From Gammaproteobacteria bacterium (GTDB taxonomy: Bacteria > Pseudomonadota > Gammaproteobacteria > Natronospirales > REEB76), in contig JAGWOR010000002.1 of assembly GCA_028870845.1 (NCBI GenBank), positions 57,510-121,509 of the forward strand: DNA of 64,000 nucleotides. The letters run 5' to 3'. The notes under the pieces were generated by a model. The model made no database searches and had not been told where the DNA came from. It saw only the letters and a program-made list of their open reading frames with translations. Every line of letters begins with the position of its first letter. Position 1 is the first letter of the stretch. Positions 14,628 to 24,580 of this stretch are shown here, in pieces. The position numbers and the translations under genes are program-made.

Positions 14628-16304
14628 TCAGGCTTCTTGCGCCGCACGCGCGATCATTTCTTGCGCATGTTTGCGTGTGGTTTCCGTGATTTCTACGCCG
14701 CCCAGCATGCGTGCGAGTTCCTCGATCCTGCTTTTCTTGTCCAGGCTTTCTAACGCAGTCTGAACATTCTGGCCATGACTGCTTTTAACCACGCGGTAAT
14801 GCTGATGTGCCTGTGAAGCCACTTGTGGCAGATGTGTGACGCACAGCACCTGGCGTTTGTTGCCAAGGCTGCGCAGCCGCCGGCCGACGATCTCGGCAAC
14901 CCCGCCGCCAATTCCGGCGTCAACCTCATCGAAAATCATGGTTGGGATCATGCTGGCCTGGGCGGCGACCACCTGGATCGCCAGGGCGATGCGCGAGAGC
15001 TCGCCACCGGAAGCCACCTTTGCCATGGTTTTGAGCGGTTGGCCCTGGTTGGCGCTTACCTGGAATTCAGCCTGGTCGATCCCGCAGGTGGAAAAACGTT
15101 CGGCTTCAGAATGGATCTCGATGGCGAAGCGGCCGCCGGGCATGCCCAGTTCGCGCATCGCCAGGCTGACCTTCTTGCCGAGTTCGGCGGCAGCCTGCCG
15201 GCGCTGATTGCTTAGACGTTGGGAGTGCCTGCGGTAGGCATCACGCAGGCTGTGCAACTGCGTCTCCAGTTCCTGGAGTGCAACCCCGGCATTTTCGAGG
15301 TTTTCGAGTTCCATGCGCAGCCTGGCGAGCAGCTCCGGCAAGTGCTGTGGTTCCACATGGTGCTTGCGTGCCACATCATGGATTGCGCCCAGGCGGTTTT
15401 CCACCCAATTCAGGCGCTCGGGGTCGGTCTCGCTGGCGTGCAAATACCGGCGTAGCGCTTCGCAGGCATCGCTAAGCTGGATTTCAGCGGAATTCAGCGT
15501 CGCGGTGATTTCCTGGAGACGCGGGTCCAGTGCGCGCAATGTCTCAAGGTTGTTAAGCGCTTGATGGAAAATGCGGTATGCCGAGTTTTCCTCGTTTTCA
15601 TACAGACCATCCAGTGCGGCCTGGGCGCCCTGCATGAGCCTGCCGCCATTGGCCAGGCGTCGGTGTTCTTCATCCAAACTGGAGATTTCACCGGGGCTTA
15701 ATCCCAAAGCCTCCAGTTCTCCAGCCTGGTGGCGCAGAAGCTCCAGTTGCTGTTCGCGGTGGCTGGCCGCTGCTTGCAGCGCAGCCAGGCGTTCATTCGT
15801 TGATTTCCACTTGCTGTACAGACTGGCGGTTTCTTCCAGCAAGCTGCCGTGGTTTCCAAAGCCATCCAGCAATGCCAGCTGCGAGGCGGGCCTCAGCAAA
15901 GACTGATGCTCGTGCTGGCCGTGAATATCCACCAGCTGCTCTCCCAGCTCCTTCAGCAACTGCATGGGTACGCTGCGGCCGTTGATCAAGCCGCGTGAAC
16001 GGCCATCATGCCCGATGATGCGCCGCAGAATGCATTCATTATCAGCAGTCAGTTCATTGCTCTCGAGCCACTGCTGTGCGCTGCGCAGGCTGCGGATGTC
16101 AAATTCAGCAGTAATTTCCGCACGCTCTGTTCCGTGGCGGACCACGCCTGCGTCAGCACGGTCGCCCAGTACCAGGCCAAGGGCATCCACCAGTATGGAT
16201 TTACCGGCGCCGGTTTCTCCCGTGAGCACACTCATCCCGGAGGTCAGGTCCAATTCCAGTGTGTCGATGATGGCAAAATCGCGTACTGCGATGTGCGTAA
16301 GCAT
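14628..16304 (-). CDS. recN: DNA repair protein RecN
   Basis: 558 residues of an SMC-like ATPase for double-strand break repair. The Walker A GETGAGKSILVDALG is near residue 29. Long coiled-coil arms follow. The C-terminal half has the ABC signature ASGGELSRIALAIQ and Walker B PTMIFDEVDAGIGG, then VLCVTHLPQVA. It starts eight bases after the nadK stop and so belongs to a nadK-recN operon. recN is strongly SOS-induced in E. coli, but I see no LexA-type CTGT-N8-ACAG site before it or before nadK. Confidence 0.97.
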   Translation of the reverse strand: MLTHIAVRDFAIIDTLELDLTSGMSVLTGETGAGKSILVDALGLVLGDRADAGVVRHGTERAEITAEFDIRSLRSAQQWLESNELTADNECILRRIIGHDGRSRGLINGRSVPMQLLKELGEQLVDIHGQHEHQSLLRPASQLALLDGFGNHGSLLEETASLYSKWKSTNERLAALQAAASHREQQLELLRHQAGELEALGLSPGEISSLDEEHRRLANGGRLMQGAQAALDGLYENEENSAYRIFHQALNNLETLRALDPRLQEITATLNSAEIQLSDACEALRRYLHASETDPERLNWVENRLGAIHDVARKHHVEPQHLPELLARLRMELENLENAGVALQELETQLHSLRDAYRRHSQRLSNQRRQAAAELGKKVSLAMRELGMPGGRFAIEIHSEAERFSTCGIDQAEFQVSANQGQPLKTMAKVASGGELSRIALAIQVVAAQASMIPTMIFDEVDAGIGGGVAEIVGRRLRSLGNKRQVLCVTHLPQVASQAHQHYRVVKSSHGQNVQTALESLDKKSRIEELARMLGGVEITETTRKHAQEMIARAAQEA

Positions 16305-16312
16305 GTCTGGAC

Positions 16313-17212
16313 TCAGTCCTTGCGCTGTTGATGCAATGCGCGTCCCCAGTGGAGTTTGTTACGCAGGATGCGGTAGTAATCGTGCTCTTGCGGATGGATC
16401 AGTGTCACACTGTCGGCGGAGCGGCGTACCCGCACCCGGTCGTTGGCCGACAAGCTTTGGGTATTCTGCCCGTCGCTGCTTACCTGGGGATTGCCGCCGT
16501 GGGTGTCGTTTATGACGATCTCAATTTCATTGTCACCGCGTACAACGATGGGACGGTCGCCAAGCGCATGCGGGCAGATTGGCACAAGGATCATGGCGTC
16601 CACGCTGGGGTGCAGTATGGAACCGCCGCCGGAGAGCGCGTATGCAGTGGAACCGGTAGGCGAGGCTATAATGATTCCGTCGGCCCTGTGCGCGCAGACG
16701 AAATCGCCATTCACATAAGTCTCGAACTCAATCAACCTCCCGCCAGCTGATTTCTGTATGACCACATCATTCAAAGAAGGCAGGCATGGTACGCGCGCGT
16801 CGGGCCGTACGATTTCCGATTCCAGCAGCAGCCGTTGCTCCGCGTGGTAATCGCCGCGCAGTATGGCGCTGATTTCAGCCTGCATGGTGTCAGGCGAAAT
16901 ATCGGTGAGAAACCCCAGGCGTCCGAGGTTGATACCCACCAGCGGCACCATATGCGAGGTGAAGATATGCACGGCGTGCAACAGGGTGCCATCGCCGCCG
17001 ATGGAAATGGCCAAATCCGCCTGCGCGCTGATTTGCGCATGGTCGGCAAATTCCCACGCTCTGGCATCTTTGATCAGGCTGCGTAGCGAGGTTTCAACCA
17101 GAATCCGGACACCCAGGGTTTGCAGGTGCGAAAGCAGTAACTCGAGTGCAGTGGATATGCCTGAGTCACCGGTTCGGCCGAGGATGGCGATGCTGGAAAA
17201 GCGCTTTGGCAT
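16313..17212 (-). CDS. nadK: NAD kinase
   Basis: 299 residues. Phosphorylates NAD to NADP with ATP or polyphosphate. The GGDGT motif at 72-76 holds the catalytic Asp, and INLGRLGFLTDI follows. The second conserved block DGIIIASPTGSTAYALSGGG and CPHALGDRPIVV complete the family pattern. First gene of a two-gene operon with recN. It diverges from hrcA; the short gap of about 145 bp contains the hrcA promoter and CIRCE. Confidence 0.97.
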   Translation of the reverse strand: MPKRFSSIAILGRTGDSGISTALELLLSHLQTLGVRILVETSLRSLIKDARAWEFADHAQISAQADLAISIGGDGTLLHAVHIFTSHMVPLVGINLGRLGFLTDISPDTMQAEISAILRGDYHAEQRLLLESEIVRPDARVPCLPSLNDVVIQKSAGGRLIEFETYVNGDFVCAHRADGIIIASPTGSTAYALSGGGSILHPSVDAMILVPICPHALGDRPIVVRGDNEIEIVINDTHGGNPQVSSDGQNTQSLSANDRVRVRRSADSVTLIHPQEHDYYRILRNKLHWGRALHQQRKD

Positions 17213-17266
17213 ATGGCCGGCAACGTTAGCATGGGCGTTGGGGAGAGCCCAATACCGCGCATAATC

Positions 17267-17296
17267 TTGACAGTACAGACTCTGGGTTGCTAGCTT
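17267..17296 (+). promoter_or_regulatory. Promoter of hrcA
   Basis: TTGACA (17267-17272), 18-bp spacer and TAGCTT (17291-17296). The CIRCE operator begins two to six bases downstream, over the transcription start, as in other HrcA-controlled promoters. Confidence 0.65.
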
Positions 17297-17297
17297 T

Positions 17298-17332
17298 CAT
17301 TTTGGCACTCCTGAGTGATGAGTGCCAAAATG
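17298..17332 (+). promoter_or_regulatory. CIRCE operator (HrcA binding site), extended
   Basis: TTGGCACTC (17302-17310), nine bases, GAGTGCCAA (17320-17328): the CIRCE inverted repeat with one symmetric change from the TTAGCACTC consensus. The symmetry is perfect for four more bases on each side, making 13-bp arms from 17298 to 17332. It lies about 27 bp before the hrcA start. HrcA binding here would give autoregulation of hrcA and possibly of grpE by read-through. It is the only copy seen in the window. Confidence 0.95.
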
Positions 17333-17358
17333 ATACGTTATGGGTGACTGCGATCATC

Positions 17359-18423
17359 ATGATGACTAACAGCATTACTGCCAAAGGCTTGAATGAACGT
17401 GCCCAGCACCTTCTCAAGGTACTGGTGGAACACTACATACGCGATGGTGAACCAGTGGGCTCGCGTACCTTATCGCGGGATTCCGGCCTGGAACTAAGCC
17501 CCGCCAGCATCCGCAATGTCATGGCGGATCTTGAAGAACTGGGGTTTATCGCCGCACCGCACACTTCCGCCGGCCGGGTGCCAACCGTTAAAGGCTACCG
17601 GCTGTTCGTGGATACCTTGCTGGCCATCAAACCGCTGGAACAGCAGGAAATACACTTGATACAGCAGAAGCTGACCAGCAACGACCTCAACCAGCGGTCG
17701 CTGCTGGCATCCGCATCCACAATGTTGTCCGCCATTACCAGGATGGCTGGAGTGGTGACATTGCCGCGACGCGAGTACATCGCCTGGCGGCATATCGAAT
17801 TCCTGCCGCTATCCGAACATCGTGTGCTGGCGATTTTGGTGATCAATGAAGGGGAAGTGCAGAACCGGATTTTGAAGCTGGACCACTCTTATGATTCCAA
17901 TACACTGCAGCAGATCAGCAATTACCTGAACACGCACTTCACGGGTAAGGAAATTCACGCGGCCCGCGCTGAGCTCTTGAATGAACTCAACCGTACTCGC
18001 GTGAACATGAACAACCTGATGCTGGCGGCGATCTCCATGGCGGAGAAAGTATTTGAGGGCCAGGGCCGTGAAACTGGCCGGAGTTATGTCATTGCCGGAG
18101 AAACAAATCTTATGGAATGGGCCGAACTATCGGATGTTGAGAAGTTACGCCGGCTGTTCGACGCTTTCAACCAGCAACGGGACATTTTGCATTTGCTGGA
18201 CAAGTGTATTGCAGCGGATGGCGTTCAAATTTTCATCGGCGAGGAATCTGGCTACGGTGTTTTGGATGAATGCAGCGTGGTTACCGCGCCTTACAGTGTT
18301 GGTGACGAGGTAGTGGGGGTTCTTGGAGTGATCGGACCGACACGCATGGCCTATGAAAGGGTGATTCCGATTGTAGACCTGACGGCTAAACTGCTTGGCG
18401 CCGCCTTGAATCCACATAAATAA
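17359..18423 (+). CDS. hrcA: Heat-inducible transcription repressor HrcA
   Basis: 354 residues; start at the double ATG 17359/17362, just after CIRCE. Upstream frame would read through the operator and is rejected. The N-terminal winged helix covers ERAQHLLKVLVEHYIRDGEP and LSPASIRNVMADLEELGFIA, followed by PHTSAGRVPTVKGYRLFVD, the most conserved family block. The GAF-like C-terminal domain ends VGVLGVIGPTRMAYERVIPI. It represses chaperone genes at normal temperature and needs GroEL to be active. First gene of the hrcA-grpE-dnaK-dnaJ cluster. Confidence 0.97.
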   Translation: MMTNSITAKGLNERAQHLLKVLVEHYIRDGEPVGSRTLSRDSGLELSPASIRNVMADLEELGFIAAPHTSAGRVPTVKGYRLFVDTLLAIKPLEQQEIHLIQQKLTSNDLNQRSLLASASTMLSAITRMAGVVTLPRREYIAWRHIEFLPLSEHRVLAILVINEGEVQNRILKLDHSYDSNTLQQISNYLNTHFTGKEIHAARAELLNELNRTRVNMNNLMLAAISMAEKVFEGQGRETGRSYVIAGETNLMEWAELSDVEKLRRLFDAFNQQRDILHLLDKCIAADGVQIFIGEESGYGVLDECSVVTAPYSVGDEVVGVLGVIGPTRMAYERVIPIVDLTAKLLGAALNPHK

Positions 18424-18424
18424 G

Positions 18425-18445
18425 CTCCAAATAGAAAGTTTGGAG
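18425..18445 (+). other. Hairpin between hrcA and grpE
   Basis: CTCCAAA (18425-18431) and TTTGGAG (18439-18445), seven-base loop, beginning one base after the hrcA stop. No T-run follows, so it looks like an mRNA processing or stability element more than a terminator. Confidence 0.45.
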
Positions 18446-18505
18446 TTCGCTGGGCATGCGGCAATTCAACCTCAGGCCCGGCGTGTTTAGGTATTGGAGG
18501 AAGTT

Positions 18506-19051
18506 ATGAGTAAACCGCAGACGGAACCGCCAGCAGAAGCCGCTGAACACGGGGAAGCAATGGTTGTGGATCCTCAGGGCGAACTGAAATCGGCACTCGC
18601 GGAGGCGCAGCAGGAAGCCGCCCGTAACCGGGATGGCTATTTGCGCATGGCGGCCGAGCTGGACAACCTGCGCAAACGCGCCCAACGCGACCTGGAGAAT
18701 GCCCATAAATACGCGCTGGAACGTTTTCTCGCGGAGCTGCTTCCGGTGCAGGACAGCCTGGAGCTGGGAATAGCCAATGCCGATGCTGGCGAGATCAGTC
18801 TCAAGGAGGGCATGCAAATGACCCTCAAGCTGTTATCCACGGCACTGGAGCGCGCAGGAATCCGCGAATTAAACCCCGCCAAAGGCGATAATTTCGACCC
18901 GGAGCTGCAGGAAGCCATGGCAATGCAGGAATCCTCCGATGCAGCCCCTGGAACGGTTTTACAGACCATGCAAAAGGGCTATCAGCTCAACAGCCGCCTG
19001 CTGCGGCCGGCCAGGGTGATTGTGGCCAAGGCGCCCGGGGCGGATGCTTGA
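18506..19051 (+). CDS. grpE: Nucleotide exchange factor GrpE
   Basis: Releases ADP from DnaK. ATG 18506 follows GGAGG at 18496-18500 by five bases; a TTG at 18494 overlaps that site and is rejected. 181 residues: a long helical N-terminus (ELKSALAEAQQEAARNRDGY), then the conserved AAELDNLRKRAQRDLENAHKYA and LLPVQDSLELGI, and the beta-wing domain with GDNFDPELQEAM and VLQTMQKGYQLNSRLLRPARV. The last codons overlap the -35 of the dnaK heat-shock promoter. Confidence 0.97.
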   Translation: MSKPQTEPPAEAAEHGEAMVVDPQGELKSALAEAQQEAARNRDGYLRMAAELDNLRKRAQRDLENAHKYALERFLAELLPVQDSLELGIANADAGEISLKEGMQMTLKLLSTALERAGIRELNPAKGDNFDPELQEAMAMQESSDAAPGTVLQTMQKGYQLNSRLLRPARVIVAKAPGADA

Positions 19052-19075
19052 AAGCCGGTTGAATTAACCCCATCT
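19047..19075 (+). promoter_or_regulatory. Sigma-32 (RpoH) type heat-shock promoter of dnaK
   Basis: CTTGAAA at 19047-19053, 14 bases, then CCCCATCT at 19068-19075. This is a full match to the E. coli sigma-32 consensus (CTTGAAA, 11-16 bases, CCCCATNT). It overlaps the grpE stop codon (19049-19051) and lies about 50 bp before the dnaK start. Confidence 0.88.
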
Positions 19076-19123
19076 ACCTGACCAGAAAGCATTTTCAGCG
19101 TATTAATTCGGAGAATTTAATCC

Positions 19124-21043
19124 ATGAGCAAAATCATCGGCATCGACCTGGGAACCACCAATTCCTGCGTGGCAGTGATGGAAGGCGGCAAGCCCAAGGT
19201 CATTGAGAACAGCGAGGGCGACCGCACCACACCGTCCATCGTGGCCTTTACCAAGGATAACGAGGTGGTAGTGGGCCAATCGGCCAAGCGCCAGGCGGTC
19301 ACCAATCCCAATAACACCCTGTACGCCATCAAGCGCCTCATCGGCCGCAAATTTACCGACGAAGTGGTGCAAAAGGACATCGGCATGGTGCCTTACCGCA
19401 TCGTCAAGGCCGATAACGGCGATGCCTGGGTGGAGGTCAATGGCAAAAAGATGGCTCCGCCGGAAATATCCGCCCGGGTGCTGCAGAAAATGAAGAAAAC
19501 CGCCGAGGACTATCTCGGGGAAGCGGTCAGCGAAGCGGTGATCACCGTACCGGCCTATTTCAATGACTCCCAGCGCCAGGCCACCAAGGACGCCGGCAAG
19601 ATTGCCGGCCTGGATGTGAAACGCATCATCAACGAACCCACCGCCGCGGCCCTGGCCTACGGCATGGACAAGGTCACCGGCGACCGCAAAATCGCCGTCT
19701 ACGACCTGGGCGGCGGTACTTTCGACATCTCCATCATCGAGATCGCCGAGGTGGATGGCGAGCATCAGTTTGAGGTGCTGTCCACCAACGGTGATACGTT
19801 CCTGGGCGGCGAGGATTTCGACAAGCGCATCATCGATTACATCGCCGAAGAATTCCGCAAGGAGCAGGGCATCGACGTGCGCAAGGATGCTTTGGCCATG
19901 CAGCGTTTAAAGGAAGCTGCTGAAAAAGCCAAGATCGAGCTTTCCTCGACCCAGCAGACCGAAGTCAACCTGCCGTACATCACCGCGGATGCCAGCGGTC
20001 CCAAGCACCTGAACATCAAGCTGACCCGTGCCAAGCTCGAATCCCTGGTGGAGGACCTGATCCAGAAAACCGTGGAGCCGTGCAAGATCGCTTTGAAAGA
20101 CGCCGGCCTGTCGGTCAGCGAATTGCATGACGTGATCCTGGTGGGCGGCCAGACGCGCATGCCCAAGGTGCAGGAGACGGTCAAAAACCTGTTTGGCAAG
20201 GAGCCCCGCAAGGACGTGAATCCCGACGAGGCGGTCGCGGTGGGCGCCGCCATCCAGGCGGGCGTGCTCAAGGGCGACGTCAAGGACGTGCTGTTACTGG
20301 ATGTCACGCCCCTGTCCTTGGGCATCGAAACCCTGGGCGGCGTCATGACCAAGCTCATTGAGAAGAACACCACCATACCCACCAAGGCATCACAGGTGTT
20401 TTCCACCGCCGATGACAACCAGACAGCTGTGACCGTGCATGTGCTGCAGGGCGAGCGCGAGATGGCGCGCGACAACAAGTCACTGGGCCGGTTCGACCTG
20501 GCGGATATTCCGCCGGCGCCGCGCGGCATGCCGCAGATCGAAGTGAGCTTCGACATCGACGCCAACGGCATACTCAACGTGTCCGCCAAGGACAAGGCCA
20601 CCAACAAGGAACAGAAAATCACCATCAAGGCGTCCTCCGGACTGTCCAAGGAGGATATCGAGCGCATGGTCAAGGATGCCGAGGCGCACGCCGAGGAAGA
20701 CCGCAAGGCGCGCGAACTGGTGGAGGCCCGCAATCAGGCGGACAACCTGGTGCATGCCACGGAAAAATCCCTCAAGGAACTGGGCGACAAGGTCAGCGGT
20801 GAGGAACGCGCAAATATCGAGGCAGCCGTGCGCGACCTCAAAGAGGTCATTAAAAAGGACGACAAGGGTGTGATTGAAACCAAGACCCAGGCACTGGCGC
20901 AGGCATCCGCCAAGCTTGCCGAACGCATGTACGCTTCCAAGCAGGAGGAGGCCAAGCCTGCGGGCGCACAGGCCGGAGATGGTGAGCACAAGGAAAACGT
21001 GGTGGATGCTGAATTTGAAGAGCTCAAGGACGACAAGCATTAA
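19124..21043 (+). CDS. dnaK: Chaperone DnaK (Hsp70)
   Basis: 639 residues, full-length. The ATPase domain begins [20 protein letters not shown]; the phosphate loops [15 protein letters not shown] and [14 protein letters not shown] are intact. The substrate-binding domain follows from about 390 ([20 protein letters not shown]), with a helical lid and an acidic tail ending [12 protein letters not shown]. It has its own sigma-32-type promoter in the end of grpE, and can also be reached from hrcA. dnaJ follows after a long hairpin-containing gap of 210 bp. Confidence 0.99.
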   Translation: MSKIIGIDLGTTNSCVAVMEGGKPKVIENSEGDRTTPSIVAFTKDNEVVVGQSAKRQAVTNPNNTLYAIKRLIGRKFTDEVVQKDIGMVPYRIVKADNGDAWVEVNGKKMAPPEISARVLQKMKKTAEDYLGEAVSEAVITVPAYFNDSQRQATKDAGKIAGLDVKRIINEPTAAALAYGMDKVTGDRKIAVYDLGGGTFDISIIEIAEVDGEHQFEVLSTNGDTFLGGEDFDKRIIDYIAEEFRKEQGIDVRKDALAMQRLKEAAEKAKIELSSTQQTEVNLPYITADASGPKHLNIKLTRAKLESLVEDLIQKTVEPCKIALKDAGLSVSELHDVILVGGQTRMPKVQETVKNLFGKEPRKDVNPDEAVAVGAAIQAGVLKGDVKDVLLLDVTPLSLGIETLGGVMTKLIEKNTTIPTKASQVFSTADDNQTAVTVHVLQGEREMARDNKSLGRFDLADIPPAPRGMPQIEVSFDIDANGILNVSAKDKATNKEQKITIKASSGLSKEDIERMVKDAEAHAEEDRKARELVEARNQADNLVHATEKSLKELGDKVSGEERANIEAAVRDLKEVIKKDDKGVIETKTQALAQASAKLAERMYASKQEEAKPAGAQAGDGEHKENVVDAEFEELKDDKH

Positions 21044-21073
21044 GCAATAACCGTCAGGTTATCTATGCTAAAA

Positions 21074-21107
21074 CCGCGCCGGCTGCCCAACGGGCAGTCC
21101 GGCGCGG
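21074..21107 (+). other. Strong hairpin in the dnaK-dnaJ gap
   Basis: CCGCGCCGG (21074-21082) and CTGCCC (21083-21088) pair with GGGCAG (21092-21097) and CCGGCGCGG (21099-21107), with a single bulged T. About 15 bp of almost all GC, without a T-run after it. It could stall polymerase or protect the 3' end of a dnaK-only mRNA. Confidence 0.7.
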
Positions 21108-21204
21108 GTAGTTTGGCGAACAATATGTTGGCAGTCATGGCTGAGGGGATGCGTGGTTCATACCGTAGCACTATCGCGACTGTTGCATGCGGGCGAAAGC
21201 CAAC

Positions 21205-21228
21205 CCGAAGCGGCGCGCGCCGCTTCGG
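21205..21228 (+). repeat. Perfect 24-bp palindrome before dnaJ
   Basis: CCGAAGCGGCGC followed at once by its exact reverse complement (21205-21228), ending 25 bp before the dnaJ start. As RNA it would fold to a GC-rich stem; as DNA it could be a protein site. Confidence 0.8.
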
Positions 21229-21253
21229 TGTTCTGCATTAGGGTGGCGGCGCA

Positions 21254-22399
21254 ATGAGCAAACGCGATTACTACGAAGTTTTAGGCGTAGCTCGCAATGC
21301 GCCTGAGGCCGAGATCAAGAAGGCCTACCGACGCTTGGCCATGAAATTCCATCCGGACCGGAATACCGGCGACGCCGGCGCAGAAAGCAAGTTCAAGGAG
21401 GCCAAGGAAGCCTATGAGGTATTGAGCGATGCGCACAAACGCGCCAGCTACGATCAGTTCGGTCATGCAGGCGTTGAGGCGAGCGCGGCGGCTGGCGGGC
21501 GGGCCGGAGGATTCAATGCCGGTGACGCCTTCGGCGATATTTTCGGCGACATGTTCGGCGATATCTTTGGTACCGGACGCCGTGGTGGACGCGGTCAGCG
21601 TGTTTACCGCGGAGCCGATCTTCGCTATGAACTGGAGCTTGACCTGGAACAGGCGGTATTTGGTGACACGGTTTCCATCCGCATACCAAGCCTGGTCCGT
21701 TGTGAGACCTGCGAGGGAAGCGGCGCAAGAAAGGGCAGCAAACCACAAGCTTGTGCCACTTGCGGAGGTCAGGGCCAGGTCCGCATGCAGCAAGGGTTCT
21801 TTTCAATCCAGCAGACATGTCCGCGCTGCCATGGCAGCGGCAGCGTGATCAGTGATCCGTGCGAGAAGTGCCATGGCCAGGGTCGTGTCGAGCAGCAACG
21901 CAAACTGTCGGTAAAAGTTCCAGCGGGCGTTGACAGCGGAGACCGTATACGTCTGGGCGGTGAAGGTGAAGCGGGGCCCATGGGCGGTCCCAGTGGCGAT
22001 CTGTATGTGGAAATCGCGGTGCGCGCGCATCCGGTTTTCAATCGTGAAGGCGCGGATTTAATCTGCGAGGTACCGGTTTCGCTGTTGACGGCGGCACTGG
22101 GCGGTGAACTCGAGGTGCCGACCCTGGATGGGCGTGTGATACTCAAGATTCCTCCCGAAACCCAGACCGGCAGAGTTCTACGGCTGCGTGCCAAAGGAGT
22201 TAAACCCGTTCGCGGAGGAGCGCCCGGCGATCTGCTCTGCAGGATCGTGGTGGAAACTCCTGTGAATCTGACCCGTGAGCAGAAGGATATGCTCAAGAAA
22301 TTGAATGCATCCCTGCAGTCCGACGGCGGCAGGCATTCACCGCGTGAACGCAGCTGGCTGGATAATGTGAAGCATTTTTTCGAGCGCGCACGCTCATGA
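21254..22399 (+). CDS. dnaJ: Chaperone DnaJ (Hsp40)
   Basis: 381 residues. J domain 1-70 with the HPD triplet in KFHPDRN, then a Gly/Phe-rich linker ([20 protein letters not shown]), the zinc domain with four CxxCxGxG-type repeats ([32 protein letters not shown]) and two C-terminal beta-barrel domains. It stimulates the DnaK ATPase and delivers substrate. The ribosome-binding site is weak. The stop overlaps the dapB start by four bases. Confidence 0.98.
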   Translation: MSKRDYYEVLGVARNAPEAEIKKAYRRLAMKFHPDRNTGDAGAESKFKEAKEAYEVLSDAHKRASYDQFGHAGVEASAAAGGRAGGFNAGDAFGDIFGDMFGDIFGTGRRGGRGQRVYRGADLRYELELDLEQAVFGDTVSIRIPSLVRCETCEGSGARKGSKPQACATCGGQGQVRMQQGFFSIQQTCPRCHGSGSVISDPCEKCHGQGRVEQQRKLSVKVPAGVDSGDRIRLGGEGEAGPMGGPSGDLYVEIAVRAHPVFNREGADLICEVPVSLLTAALGGELEVPTLDGRVILKIPPETQTGRVLRLRAKGVKPVRGGAPGDLLCRIVVETPVNLTREQKDMLKKLNASLQSDGGRHSPRERSWLDNVKHFFERARS

Positions 22400-23205
22400 A
22401 GCCGTCACCGGCTGAGGTAACGCGCATCGCCATCCTGGGCGCTGCAGGGCGTATGGGCCGTGCCCTGGTGCGCACCGCAAAAGACATGCCCGGAATACGC
22501 ATCACTGCGGCCTTGGTATCACCGAAGAGTCCGGTGATCGGTCAGCAATCAGATGGTGTCGGCTATAGCGCCGGGCTTGAGCAGGCGGTCATGCTGTGTG
22601 ATGTGGTAGTGGATTTTTCAACGCCCGCGGCCAGTGCTGCCGCCTTGGAAATCTGCGCTAGCGCGCGCAAGCCGATGGTAATCGGTGTCACCGGCCTGGA
22701 TGCGGAATTCCGCAAGCGACTGCAGGCTGCGGCCAGCCATATCCCGGTGCTGGTGGCACCAAACATGAGTCTGGGTGCGGCCTTGCTGCAGCAGTTTTCG
22801 TGGTTTGCGGCTCACGCTTTAGGCGGCAATGCGGCTGTCCAGATTCTGGACCGCCATCACCAGCATAAAAAGGATGCGCCCTCCGGTACCGCCCTGGCAC
22901 TGGGCGAAGCTGTGGCCGAAGGATGGGGTGTGTCACTGCGGGATCATGCGCACTACACCCGGCAGCTGGAAAATATCCAGGCGCACCCCGGGGAAATACT
23001 CTTTGTTTCGGTCAGAGAAGGCGAGATTGTCGGGGATCACAGCGTCACTTTTACCCGTGGTGCGGAGCATCTGGAACTGACCCATCATGCCCATGACCGT
23101 TCGGTATTTGCGTTTGGAGCATTGACAGCCGCGCGCTGGATCGCAAGCAGGCAACCAGGCTTGTATGGGATGTCTGATGTGCTCGGTTTGAGTCTGCCGC
23201 ACTGA
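22396..23205 (+). CDS. dapB: 4-hydroxy-tetrahydrodipicolinate reductase
   Basis: 269 residues; NAD(P)H-dependent step of the diaminopimelate/lysine pathway. The nucleotide loop [13 protein letters not shown] is at about 14-26. The catalytic and substrate block [20 protein letters not shown] matches the family's HHxxKxDAPSGTA signature. ATG overlaps the dnaJ stop (ATGA), so translation is coupled. The chaperone-dapB-carAB order is known from many gammaproteobacteria. Confidence 0.97.
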   Translation: MKPSPAEVTRIAILGAAGRMGRALVRTAKDMPGIRITAALVSPKSPVIGQQSDGVGYSAGLEQAVMLCDVVVDFSTPAASAAALEICASARKPMVIGVTGLDAEFRKRLQAAASHIPVLVAPNMSLGAALLQQFSWFAAHALGGNAAVQILDRHHQHKKDAPSGTALALGEAVAEGWGVSLRDHAHYTRQLENIQAHPGEILFVSVREGEIVGDHSVTFTRGAEHLELTHHAHDRSVFAFGALTAARWIASRQPGLYGMSDVLGLSLPH

Positions 23206-23323
23206 AAGCGTGGACTCGCCGCCGATCTTCTATTAAAATCCCCAGAATTTTGCGTCTACCCGCGTCGCAGGTGCGGGACAGGCATATAAGGTCCTGCCGA
23301 AAAGATTGACTGAGGAGGTGCCT

Positions 23324-24481
23324 TTGGAACAGCCGGCCATCCTGGCTCTCGAGGACGGTTCGATATTCCGGGGTATTTCCATTGGCACCGCAGGCCTGAC
23401 ATCCGGCGAAGTCGTATTCAATACTTCCATGACCGGCTACCAGGAGATCCTCACGGATCCATCCTACTGCCGGCAGCTGATCACCTTCACTTATCCGCAT
23501 ATCGGCAATACCGGCATCAACCAGCCGGATTGTGAATCCACGCGGGTCATGGCCGCTGGCCTGATCATCCGCGATCTTGCCATGCAGTTGAGCAATTGGC
23601 GCTCCGAGATGTCACTCATGGACTACCTGCGCAAGGAAAAACTGGTTGCGATCGCCGGTATCGATACCCGCAAACTGACCCGGTTGCTGCGGGACAAGGG
23701 CGCGCAAAATGGCTGCATCGTTGCCGGCCCGGAGTCCAACGAAGCTTCCGCATTAGCCGCAGCGCGGGCATTTCCAGGGCTCAAGGGCATGGATTTGGCC
23801 AAGCTGGTAAGCACCAAGCAACCCTACACCTGGGATGCAGGCAGCTGGCAATTGGGAGATGATGCGAGCCTCAAGCACAAAAACCGAGACCTTCACGTGG
23901 TTGCCTATGATTACGGCATCAAACGCAACATCCTGAGGATCCTGGTGGATCACGGCTGCCGGGTCACTGTGGTACCGGCAACCTGCGGCGTCCAGGATGC
24001 CCTGGCGCTGCGACCCGACGGTTTGTTCTTATCCAATGGTCCGGGCGACCCGGAACCCTGTGATTACGCCATCAGTGGCATACGTGAATTCCTGAAAACC
24101 GGAATACCCGTCTTCGGCATCTGCCTCGGGCACCAGCTGCTGGGGCTTGCCAGCGGAGCCAGGACGGTAAAAATGAAATTTGGCCACCATGGCGCCAATC
24201 ACCCGGTCATCGACCTGGACAGTGGACGGGTGATGATTTCCAGCCAGAACCACGGTTTTGCCGTGGATGAGGCCACATTGCCGCCAACGCTGCGAGCCAC
24301 GCATCGCTCGCTGTTCGACGGCACCCTGCAGGGCATGGAGCGCACCGATTGCGAAGCCTTCAGTTTTCAGGGACACCCAGAAGCCAGTCCCGGACCGCAT
24401 GACGTCAAACCCCTGTTTGAACGCTTCATCCGCGCCATGCAGCTACGCCGGACGCAAACCAAAAGCGCTATTGCCAGCTGA
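23324..24481 (+). CDS. carA: Carbamoyl-phosphate synthase small subunit (glutaminase)
   Basis: Supplies ammonia from glutamine to CarB for carbamoyl phosphate (pyrimidines and arginine). I chose TTG 23324, which follows AGGAGG (23313-23318) by five bases; the GTG at 23318 and TTG at 23306 overlap or precede that site. 385 residues: N-terminal domain ([14 protein letters not shown] to [13 protein letters not shown]), then the class I amidotransferase domain with the nucleophile in [14 protein letters not shown] and the His-Glu of GHPEASPGP. An AT-rich TATTAAAAT near 23232 is a possible -10 in the 118-bp leader. No ArgR box is recognised. Confidence 0.96.
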   Translation: MEQPAILALEDGSIFRGISIGTAGLTSGEVVFNTSMTGYQEILTDPSYCRQLITFTYPHIGNTGINQPDCESTRVMAAGLIIRDLAMQLSNWRSEMSLMDYLRKEKLVAIAGIDTRKLTRLLRDKGAQNGCIVAGPESNEASALAAARAFPGLKGMDLAKLVSTKQPYTWDAGSWQLGDDASLKHKNRDLHVVAYDYGIKRNILRILVDHGCRVTVVPATCGVQDALALRPDGLFLSNGPGDPEPCDYAISGIREFLKTGIPVFGICLGHQLLGLASGARTVKMKFGHHGANHPVIDLDSGRVMISSQNHGFAVDEATLPPTLRATHRSLFDGTLQGMERTDCEAFSFQGHPEASPGPHDVKPLFERFIRAMQLRRTQTKSAIAS

Positions 24482-24580
24482 ACCATGAAAACCCATTCGC
24501 CCATCCCCAGACGCTCAGCTACGCGCCAGGCATGCTGCGGCCTGCAGGATCTGACCTGGTGTAGCGTAAGGCCGCGATAA

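Noticed and set aside
19076..19123. A second CIRCE before dnaK
   Set aside because: No GCACTC-N9-GAGTGC-like repeat is present there.
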